NCBI RefSeq assembly: GCF_022581195.2
Contig: NC_061454.1
Coordinates: 4,898,001 to 4,962,000 of the forward strand
Direction: 5' to 3'
Length of the DNA: 64,000 bases
Source of the DNA: Helicoverpa zea
Taxonomy: Eukaryota; Arthropoda; Insecta; Lepidoptera; Noctuidae
Positions 46,601-58,600 of the stretch are shown here, one piece after another (positions within the stretch are counted from its first letter, which is position 1; each line of letters opens with the position of its first letter). Made by a program: the position numbers and the translations under genes. The notes below the pieces were generated by a model. It saw nothing but the letters and a program-made list of their open reading frames with translations. It made no database searches and had not been told where the DNA came from.

Positions 46601-49600
46601 TGTATTATTTTGGACCCTTTAGGCTTTATATATGTATATCCTCCGAGCCTCTAGGCCGGCTTTAATGGAGCATATATTTTAATAAGTCATTTAATAATAT
46701 GTGATCTTCCCAGGTGGAAACTTCCTCCAGAGCGTTTCAAAGAACATGGAAAACGAGCAGAAGATAATAATTCTGATCGGTATATTCCATCAAATACCGG
46801 CCGCGTCGCCTCGCTTTATCGACGTGTTATGTCGGCTCATATTCCACACTGAAAAGTCGCTTATGATTGAAGCCGGATCTCCTTTCAGAGAACCACTTGT
46901 AAAGTTCTTAATGAGGTATGTACCAGTGATCTGTAGTACGGTCTTGTCTCTATTGTATTGTTCATTGAATGATTGCGAAAGCGTTTTTCGTATTTAAATT
47001 TCCATGGCATCGATATCGAGATATTTAACGATGTTTCTTTTTTCAGGTATCCAAAAGAGACTTTAGACCTAATACTGAGCGACAACAACATAAAAGACCA
47101 ACAGTGGAGCCGATTCCTGGTCTTCCTCATCAAACACCCGAAAGCCGGTCCCCCGTACAGGGAGGCCTTGCAAACGGCCAAGAAACCTCGACTTATGCAA
47201 CTGTTGGCGGCCAATACTGGTGGTAATTCGGCCAACCTGCCAACAGCTGACCGGTCTGAGATGCAGTTCCAAGCTGTTAGAGTGATATCCTTGTTGATCA
47301 AGTTCGATGAAAAGTGGTTGGCCGGCCAACCTGATTTGATCGAGTTGTTGAAGCGCATTTGGTGCAGTGATCAGTACCATGTGAGTATTTTGATCACTTT
47401 TGTTTTTCAACAGTTAAATATGTATCACAATTTTTTTTCTTAGATGTTTATGACAGCAACAACTAAGGCCTAAGTCTACCGACAGTTTTCTTTAAACAAC
47501 TATTACCCTGGAAATTCACTTTAAACAATAGTTTAAATGAACCTTACTCTTTAATAGTCGGTAAACTTGGTTTTGACTGAGATAAGATATTTTCTTCACC
47601 AAAAAATGAGTACTATAATAGTTTTGTCATTATATTATTTCAGGAAGTACACAAGAAAGTAGAAATAGTTGACTGTACGCACTGGAAGGAGCCCAAGCTG
47701 ATAGTGAAGATATTGCTGCACTACTTCGTGCAGCATAAGTCCAGCATCGACTTGTTGTTCCAGCTGCTGCGAGCCTTGTGCGACCGATTCATACCTGACT
47801 TCCAGGTAAAAAATATATCTTATTTTTCTAGTAATTTGGTTTATTGTTTTTGATATTATAGAAGGACAAACTAATTGATTTGCTGTGGCTGTTGTCCATA
47901 TTCTGCAGATTTGGAATTAAACAATTTTTTTATGATGTAGAAGGGCTCTTTTAAAACCTAGTGATTTCCAAAACATCAAACCTAAATTCATTTATTCTAA
48001 CTTGGCTGCAAAACAGCACTTTTTCAAGACAGCCCCAAAACGCCCCCTCTCATCCCTCAAGCTCACTTTCACAAAAACTAAATATTTAAGTATATCTATG
48101 TTTCTCTTTCCAGTTCCTACGCGATTTCCTAGAGAACACAGTAGCTCAGACGTACGACATCGAATGGAAGCGGGCCGCATTCTTCCGCTTCGTGGAACAT
48201 TTCGCCAGTGATGCCATGTCGCAGGACTTGAAGGCCAAAGTTCTGCAGATGATCCTGATCCCGTGCTTCGCAGTCAGCTTCGAGAAGGGACAGAAGATCG
48301 TGGGCGGCTCGCCGGCGCCCTATCAGGATAATCCCGACAACGTCGTCTCCGTGTTTATTAATAATGTAAGTTTTTATGCTGATGTGTGTGTGTGTCGTAT
48401 GTAGCTATATTATGACGATTTATTTGGTTTTATTTTTAAATTTCTTTAAAAAGGATGCATGTAATAAATTAAGGTTTTCTATCAACCAATGCATGTATTA
48501 AATGAAGGAGGTTTTGTAACAAAAAATGAATGTCCTTGTCTATTATATTCTTCTTCTTAAACTATGGTCTATCTATAAAGATTCGCTAAGCAAAAATTAT
48601 CATACATACAGAATTTTACATTTCATTTCGATCTGTCTTCATTATTTAGCTTTTATGAATATTCTTATTGTTTTTTAAATTTTCACCTTATAAGCATTAT
48701 GGAATACTATAACCAATATGAATATAAACTTCTCACTAACCCCATTAATCCACCAACCCCCAACTTCACCCAATCATACACGATAGTCGCGTTAATTAAT
48801 ACCAGTTTCTATCTCAGGTGATTGACCCAGAGAATCCGTTCGCGTGTTCGGACGCGGTACGCATATCTCTCTTGCAGTTTGCTTGCCTACTCCTCGAGCA
48901 AGCGTCACCGCATATACACGATGCGAACAATAAGAAGCAAGGCAATAAACTAAGGAGACTCATGACCTTTGCCTGGCCCTGTCTGCTTGGCAAGAACTTT
49001 GTTGATCCTGCGACTAGGTGAGTGTGCTTTTATGGTCCATGTTGGATGTATGTGTTAAGAAATAATAATTACTTCAGGACTGAAGCACGAATTCTGCAGT
49101 TGATTTATGTCTGATTTTTACACTTTAAGACCTTATGTACGAGTTTTTTTTTGCTTTCCCCAAAAGGGGGTTCATTAGAGATAGCGCTTCTTTGAAGTAA
49201 TAAAGACTTTTCTAAATGTATAGTTATTGAGTTTAGATTACATGCCATGTATTCCACAGGTATCACGGACATCTACTTTTGAGTCATATCATAGCTAAGT
49301 TCGCTATCCACAAGCGGATAGTGTTGCAAGGTAAGCTTTCTTAAACCTTTCTTATATTTTAAAATTTCTATTAAACTGATGTATATGTATACAAAAACAT
49401 GCTTTATTTTTTAAAACGCTTATATTAGCTTCGCTTGAAGCGAAGCTAATATAAGCGTGTGTTACAAGCGAATCGCTTGTAACTATGTATGTAAGAATAT
49501 CTTGGAATCTTGATCTAACAGACTTCCTGGTCTTCGATTAGGATGAAATTTTACAAACGCTCTGAGTTCTGATGACAATACATGACTGTCTAAGAAACGA

Positions 49601-52600
49601 AGCGTGTTTTTTAACTATATTTTCTTTTTCATTTTTAATAAGTTTTACCCTTATTTTGTTTTTTTAGTATTCCACAGTCTCCTAAAAGCGCACGCAGTGG
49701 AAGCCCGCTCCGTGGTGCGTCAGGCGCTAGAGATACTGACGCCTGCCATGCCACAACGCATGGAGGATGGCAACACCATGCTCACGCACTGGACCAAGAA
49801 GATCATAGTGGAAGACGGTCACTCCGTACAGCAACTGTTCCATATACTGCAGCTTGTTGTTAGACATTACAAGGTATGGTGACAGTGCAAAAATCACATA
49901 TCATTTATTTTATGTGGTCACAATGTGTAAAAATTAAAACTCTTTTAGGTTTAATTCCAAAGATGAATTCAAAATACATACTTCCATTTTTTTTTAATTA
50001 ATCCTCAAAACTCTAAACTTTTGCAAATCAAATCCTTTGACCAGTAATTGATTTTTAAAAAAATCTTAAACACAGATCACAGGGGAAGTCGGTAAAAAAA
50101 TATTCTGCCACTTTATCGCCCTTTCTCTAACATGCCCAATCAAACAGCATAATACCCTAAAACCTGAATAAATTATTTATATTATACTTCTTTCCCAGGT
50201 GTACTTCCCAGTACGTCACGCACTGGTAGGACACATGGTAGCCGCGATGCAGCGTCTAGGTTTCTCAGCGACTGCCTCGCTGGAACATCGCCGCCTCGCC
50301 GTGGATTTGGCTGAAGTCGCTCTCAAATGGGAGCTGCAGAGAATACGGGATCACTCCAATGATGATAATGTGGTGAGTAATGTAATGAGTGTAAAATTAA
50401 AATAGAGGTTTATTGCTATGAATTATCTCCTGCTACAACGATGTTGGTCTTCTTCATCTATCGCAGTAAAATTTCTGGAGTCTTTATTCTTCTTGTCTTA
50501 CTCCAATGAGATCTCATTTTGCACCGGATGCTACTACAAAGGTCTCATGATACAGCTTATTTTTTTTCTTTTGGATAGCTAATACAATGGTTTGTTTTTT
50601 AGGTGTGCTCGTTTACCAATAAAGTAAATTATGTCTAATTTGCATGTCTATCTTCATAAAATAAAATAAATAATACATTCGCAATTTTACATGTATTTCA
50701 ATAAATATGATAAAATCTACTTCCAATGAAACATTTCTATTATCTCCTTCTAACACCCAGGTGGCCACATCACCAAGCGGCGCAATGAAGCGCGTCTCCT
50801 CAGACGAGAGCAGTTCCGAAGCTCGTAAGGCTCTCAACACCGGCTGGGCGAGTCCGCAGGCCAGCGCCGCGCGGATGGAGCCAGACGCCGCCAAGCCGTT
50901 GGACAGGCAACACGTCGATGTGGTCGTTAACTTGCTGCTCAGGCTGGCCTGTCAAGTAAGTATTTATGCCGTTTGTTTGTGTGGGGAAATAGGGGGGGGG
51001 GGGGGTAATGTGTTTAAAATAGAATTCAGAACTTGTTGTTTGTGGAATCGCGGAAAAAATGTCTATAGTCTACTACTAAGGGAAAAAGGACAAGGACAAC
51101 TAAGGGAAATGTATTTTCAATATATTTTCGGTAAACGTAACGCTGGGCCCTTTTTCAGTATCGTTTATAACTGGATCTTCAAAAACTATAAACATCTGAA
51201 TATATAAGCTCCTCCTTTTTGAGAAGTCTGTCAAAAAAGGGGCATGTTTTTTCCTAGCATTTTTAATGTTACGGTTTACCCAACTGTTTGGCGTACAGTT
51301 CCCTCAAATGATTCCGAAGCGCATGCGTAGTTGATTTTTTTATCTATCCTACTGTCGTGTTCCGTCGTAGGTCTTTTATGTACCAGGGCCGCGGTAACTC
51401 TTTCGAACAATCCCGCAGCTCCGGCAGGCCTTGGTCTTGCTGGGCCCCGCTGGGGTAGAACATTATGCTATCTTTAAGTCACTAGAGGCCAAATTTATCC
51501 CTGTTATCCATATTATCACGTGTCGTGTGTGGCCACATGTGCAGGTGAACGAGGGCTCGGTGGGCGGCGCGGCGGGCGCGTCGCCGGGCGAGCAGCTGTC
51601 GCGGCGCTGCGTGCTGCTGCTCAAGGCGGCGCTCAAGCCCGACGTGTGGCCGCATCTGTGCGAGCCCAAGCTCGCCTGGCTCGACAAAGTGAGTCATACA
51701 AAGAAGCGTAGTGTAGTGTACATAAAGGAAGGTACATGATGTACATAAAAAGAAAGAAAAAGTTTGATGTCACAAGTAAATTAGGGCTGTGGGCTTACAT
51801 ACACTGTCCACTATGGTAGATCCGCGACTGCTATAGACAAATGTCGCGTACGACGACGGTTTGTATTAAGTGTTCGTTTTGTTGAATGGAGCTTTTAAAA
51901 GGTTTGGTATAAAGGACTCTATAAAGTTTTTTATTTTATTATATGCTTGGTAAAGCTAAGATTTAAAGTATAACAATTATTGTACTTTATATTTATGTAT
52001 TTAAATAAATATGTTTATAAATATAAATGAAATTATAATAATCTTATTTTTTAAAGGTATTCTCAACAGCCGATGCCAACGCAGGTGGTTGCGCAAACGC
52101 ATGCACAGCGCTAGAACTGCTAGTATTCCTACTCGGAGTATTACGAAGGGAACAGATCCTCGTAGCTTTGAAGCCGCTACAACGAGGACTGGCGGCTTGT
52201 GTGTCGTCTACCAACCCTAAGATAGTGCGTTTGACGCATAATCTGCTCGCGAAACTTACTGCCATATTCCCGACTGAACCTACTGGAGCTGCGCAGGCGT
52301 CGAAGGTATGTGACTGGTTGCACTTAATACTATACATATTAGCCTAGAACTGGTAGGTACATTATAACATGTCATCATTATTTATTTTATTTACTGTCCT
52401 ATACAGAGTTTCTCTTGAACAGAGGAGTTATAAGAATCGATAATTTTATTATCTGAAAGATTTATATTATAAATCTGTTTACTGTTTTATACAATCCACA
52501 TTTGGGCGGAATTATTGTTTCTCATCTGTTCCATTTATCAATATTCTTCTTTTCCACAGTACGAAGAACTAGAAACCCTATACGCATGCGTAAGCAAGTA

Positions 52601-55600
52601 CGCATTCGAAGGTCTAGCCACATACGAGAAGTCGGCCGGCGGTCAGGCCGCTAGTGGAACGGCCGCCGCCGGCACAACGCCACCTAGCGGCGCAAGTGCG
52701 TTACTAGGACCTCTGATGATGTTGAAGGCCTGCTGTGCTTCCAGCCCGTCTTATATTGATAGGCTCTTACAGCCATTGATGAGGGTGCTACAGAGAATGG
52801 CTAGAGATCACGTGGCTCCGAATCCTGATCATGCTTTGGCTGATTTACTTGTAAGTACCTACCTCTTTGATAAAATTGGTTTGATATTTTTGGTTAAACC
52901 ATGGTGGCTCGCTGCTAATATCGGAGAGCAAGAACGCGCATATGTACCATGTTCCCAACCATATGATATCTTCACCACCTTCTTTTGTTTAGGTTCTTGC
53001 ATGATGTTCCGAGCCGCCAAAAAGTTTTGACGAGAACTTTAACAGTCCAATTATGATTTTGTTGACGTAAATATTGATGTACCCTTTCAGATTTTGGCAT
53101 TAGATTTACTGAAGGCCCGCGTATCCGTGATGCCTGTGGATACAAGAAAGACCTTTATCGGTAATATACTGGTGGGGCTTATTGAGAAAACTACTGATGC
53201 TAAGGTAATTTATATTTTTCATTTATAACTGTATTTTTTCACTAATTTTCCCAAACCTGGTAACCGACTACTTAGACATCTTTCTGAAAAGACGTAAAGC
53301 CCTTGAATTCCATGTCATTTAAATGTAAAGTTAGTACTTCATCAATGGAAACGATTTCAAAAGTTAATGATTTTGTCAAAAGGACATTTAAAAGCCATTT
53401 TTACTTTGATCTTGAGTAGTAATCGATATCCCAGCCAAATCAATGAGGCAGCCAGCCAAATGAACTCAAAGAAGTGTTTATATCTAACCGACATTTTCCC
53501 CTTCAGGTAATGAAAGCAATAATCCGCATGGTAGAAGAATGGGTGAAGTGGCGAGCCCCGGCCGTCGGCGCCGCCGCCCCCGCCGCCGTGCCCTCGCTCA
53601 GAGAGAAGTCTATCCTGCTCGTCAAACTCATGCAATATGTGGAGAAACGGTTCCCTGATGATTTGGAACTGAATGCCCTGTTTTTGGAGCTTATTAATTA
53701 TGTCTATAGGTAAGAAGTTGGTCTAGCTAGGGAGTTTCTTGTCGTTTCTTCTCTGTAAGACCGTGAACTGTGCACAGCACATAGCTTTGGACATTTCGTA
53801 AGAACTTCTAATACAGTCTATTATATGAAGAAACCTTTAACCAGGACTCTTTTTAGTTTCTGTCGGTTCATTTGTTTTGATTTTTATCAAGTCTTACTTT
53901 ACTTATGTGGTACATGGTGATATAATATCGTTTTAGTTTTCAGTCAAAACAGACAATCATCATCCTCCGAGCCTTTTCCCAATCATGTTGGGGTCGGCTT
54001 CCAGTCTAACCGGATTCAGCTGAGTACCAGTGCTTTACAAGAAGCGACTGCCTATCTGACCTCCTCAACCCAGTTACCCGGGCAACCCGATACCCCTTGG
54101 TTAGACTGGTGTCAGACTTACTGGCTTCTGACTACCCGTAACGACTGCCAAGGATGTTCAATGACAGCCGGGACCTACAGTTTAACGTGCCATCCGAAAC
54201 ACAGCCAATGGTGTCTAAGATATACTTAGAAAGTACATACAAACTTAGAAAAGTTGCATTGGTACTTGCCTGACCTGGGATCGAACGCGCGCCCTCATAC
54301 TTGAGAGGTTGGTCCTTTACCCACTAGGCCACCAAAACAGACAATCAGATCTGGTTAAAAGTTATCTCGACCCGAGCAATGATATACCACATATACTTCT
54401 TCATGTTCCCAAAAAAAACGTAATATTTTATGACCGTTTTGCCCCACAGAGACGACCACCTGAAAATGACAGAGCTATCAATGAAGCTAGAGCCGGCATT
54501 CCTAGCAGGTCTTCGCTGCCCCCAGCCGAACATTCGTGCTAAATTCTTCGAAGTGTACGACCAGAGTGTGCGCAGACGCATCTTCGACCGGCTGCTGTAT
54601 ATCATCTGCTCGCAGAATTGGGATAATATTGGACAGCACTTCTGGATTAAGCAGTGCCTTGAGCTGCTGCTTGTTACTTGTGTGCCTAGTAAGTAGTAGT
54701 TTTATATTTTATGTAATGATTTTCTTGATATTTATCGGATTAATGTGATATCAATGCCACACTTTGGTAAAGAAACTTCTAACTAATCTAACTATAAATC
54801 GGTAAACGATTTATTTATTTTTACATAATAAAGGTAATAAATCAATAAATCGTTATGGGGAACTGGCCAAACTTGTATTACCTGGATCGGAGCCCAGATA
54901 CTTCGGGAAATTTTGAAACACTGTTTCAGTTATAACGATTACATAAATATCACACATCCCAATTGTTAATAACCCAATGAACTGTCTACTAATATTCCTA
55001 AACCTTTTCAGGTACACAAATCCGCCTATCGAATCCAAAGTACCTGCTCCCCAGCATATCTTCCGTAATCAACTCAGCTGACAGCGAAGACCGCAAATCG
55101 TTCGTAATATTCAGCAGCGTGAAGGAAGAATCTTCCGATGGCTTCAGTGACTCGTTAGAGCCTGATAAGGAAGATGTCTTAGATATGGATCTGGATTCAA
55201 GCTCTAATAAAGATGATTGCACTAAGACTGTCACGAATAGGTGAGTGAAAAATACATTTTTTATGTGTCAAGCAAGCTGTTATGGTGTTTTTGCCACCTT
55301 TTTTCAGTCAATTTGGTTAACCTAACTAGAATCTTTATGGCGTAGTCCTATATATTACTGGTGATTTCCCACCAAAAGTTAAAGGTTATTCTTTAACCTT
55401 ATTGTCTTGTTGTCTTTCCTTGGTTCTCTTTCTTTATTCATAGGATAGATTCCTTCCTACTGCAATAACACAGTACACAATACGTACATGTATTATCGGG
55501 TCTGAAATTACACTATTCGAAATTAATCGGGTACCTGTAGGTACCTGTAGGTACCCGATTAATTTAGTTTGGTAAGCTACGTCGATTGTGAAACAAGACT

Positions 55601-58600
55601 AAAAACTTTACATATTTTGCATACCCATGTTTTTCTTTGCCCACAGACTTAAAACCCTAAATCAAATCGTGGCCAAGCAATCCGAGTTCTTAGAACTAGC
55701 TCGTCGCGTTCGCACAGAGCAGCTAGTGGTGGCCGCAGCTCAACTGTGCCACATGGACGATGCGCTGGCACATCACACGTGGCTGCGGCTGTTCCCGAGG
55801 CTGTGGTCCACGCTGGATGAACGGCAACTGGGGGTAAGAAGCCTGTGAAATTTATCCTAGAGTGTGTCATCTAGCCAGTAGTATCTTAGAGTGGGATTCT
55901 TCTTATCGAGTAAGCTGCAGGTTTAAACTCCTAACAAGCCCCAGTATCAGAGTTTTCTCAAATCTGACTGACGGCCCTGGGTATGTTATTTATGTAAAAA
56001 GATTCTTGTGAGATTCTAGTCTATAATTCTTAGTAGTGTCAAAAAATCTTGGGTTGTTACCAAGCCTAGAAAATCCATTGATCCGATTGAATCCATTGAT
56101 GATATTTCGATTGTAGGTTGCTTTTGAATCCATTCACTCAGATTTGACTCAGAAAATATGTAGACCAGATAAACTTATTTTTCCAGTACGTAAAATGGAT
56201 ATCGCTCCTTCCGCAAGTTGCATCAATATTTAAAATTATAAACTAATCAGAATTTTGTATTAACAGACGGTAATGAACGAGATAGTCCCGTTCATAATAT
56301 CGGGCGTACACACTGGGCAGCGTGATCAGCCGCTCAGCGCGCTCAACACCTTCATCGAGGCGCTGGCGCGGTGCAACCCGCCCGTCAGTATTAAGCCGTA
56401 AGTATTTATTGTGTGTACGACTTTATTGTTAAGTAAATAGGGTTTTTAGAGTTAAAATATCTCTTGTCTTATCGGTTATCTATCCAACTGTGATAGTACC
56501 TTTTAAGTAAGTACACAGTCCTTTATGTGTACTACCCCTTTTACCCCCTTATGTAACCACTTACGAATTACCTTGTATCCTCTTATGTACTATACGTACA
56601 TTCTTATGTATTCCCGCTTATACTACTCAACGTACTTATTTACTCCCCTGTCTACGCTTTTATGTGTATGCTCCCTTATATACTACATCTATGTACTCCT
56701 TTATGTAATCACTTATGAACTACCCCTGTTAACCCTTATGTTAGGACACTACTCCCATGTGCTTCCTGCCCTCTTTACTCCTTCGTTTGCTACTACATTG
56801 ACATCGAAATTTAGTATGCGCTTGCACAATGTCATAATGCCGTTTTGGATCACAGCATACTAGCTGATCTTATTCAAATCTTATTTCTTGTCTCCAGACC
56901 CATGATGAAGTATCTCGGCAAGACACACAACTTGTGGCATCGTATGACACTGAACCTAGAACAGATGGCTATTGATCAAGCGAGTGGCAGAGCCCAAAGG
57001 GAGCCGCTTGAGATATACGACTATGATATTGAAACTACTACACCTACTGTGAGTATTTTTTTAAAGTTAATTTAGGGCCATTTTCACTGACAACATTAAC
57101 ATACAAATATGACAAAAAAAAAAACGTAGGTATACTTCGGCCGTTCAGAGAATGCGTTCCTGACACCTATCAGTTAGTCACGACTAGTGATGGGCACAAC
57201 ATAACACTGAGTTCGTTACCGTTCCTTCAAAATGAACCGCCGCATTATTTTAAGATTATTTTCGTTTTAAATTGGCGGAATCATTTGTTTTATATTTTAG
57301 TTATTTAAGTGGAAACCAAAAAAAGGTAATATTCATATAATAAAATTGTTTTATTTATTCTTTGTTACAAGTACATTGAATTGAATGTGCGAACAGAATA
57401 TTAATCAGACTCCGATTTGCTTGAGGAGGTGGTGTCTTCATCATCATCTTCGCCTACATGTATAATTATATTATTATCAATAACAGAATCAATCCTGATA
57501 TCTCGGTCTAACAAAAGCCGGGTAATCAAATAAAAACAGATCGAAAACACTTGAAAAACGTGGTCTATGCGCACGAAACGACAACGGACGACTGTTTTAG
57601 CGTCACAAAATGGCGGCCCATAACGCCATTTGGGGTTACCATTTTTAATCTAAGTATAAAAATGCGGTTTGGTCATAGTTTTATTTTTATATTTCATAAA
57701 CGTTATAATTAAGTCTTATAGTCCATTATTTTCCAATTCTTAAAAAGAAAATCAAAACGTATTATTTTATATTATAACTGTATAAGAACAGATTACGATA
57801 CTTGCCTGTTATTTTTAGCACAGCACTACAAAATATAAACCGCTGACATAACCTTGTAATAGCGCAGTATAGATTTAGAAAAATATTGTTTACCAAGTTA
57901 TTTGACACTCAGTTTGGCACAAAATTATAACATTCATTGATTATTGATATAATAATGTTGTTTTAATGCTCCTCAATTGTTAAAACGGTAAACAACCAGC
58001 AAAAATATTTTTATCGTAACTGCAACGCCATTGCAAAGTTACGTCGTCAGTTCAATCGCGACGTGTCAGGAACGCATTCTCTGAATGGCCGAACTATAGT
58101 AAACAATGATTTTTTTAAGAAAATTGACGTTTATGTTGTCGGTGAATTTGGGCCGATGATTTTTTTCATTTGTTTGTTCAATTAAGTGCGTGTGACTTCC
58201 GATACTATGAAATAATATTTTATTGTTGCTGGGGAGTTCGTTCCATCATTTCTTCTTCCAAGCAAAAACACATAGAAAGTGGTGTAGGGCGGGTGATTTT
58301 AGGGACTGTAAACTTGACCTTCAAAAACTGCTGATTTTGAACCTATTTTTCTTAAGAAATGACTTTATCTATTTATCTTTATTGCTTAAGATTTTCAACC
58401 GTATTTGTTTATATAACAGGAGGTGCTAGACTCCCTGAGCGATATGTTCGAACTATTGCAAGAAGAGGACATGTGGTCCGGCCTGTGGCAGAAACACGCG
58501 CGCTATAGAGAGACCAACGTCGCGATAGCGTACGAACAACAAGGCTTCTTCGAACAGGCGCAAGTATGTATTACTTAGTCTTAATTACTCTGTGACCCTT

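Noticed and set aside
56525..56863. 112-codon ORF rich in Tyr, Leu and Thr before Nipped-A exon 32
   Set aside because: It is produced by the degenerate CTTATGTA repeat tract. There is no homology, and it spans a normal intron.
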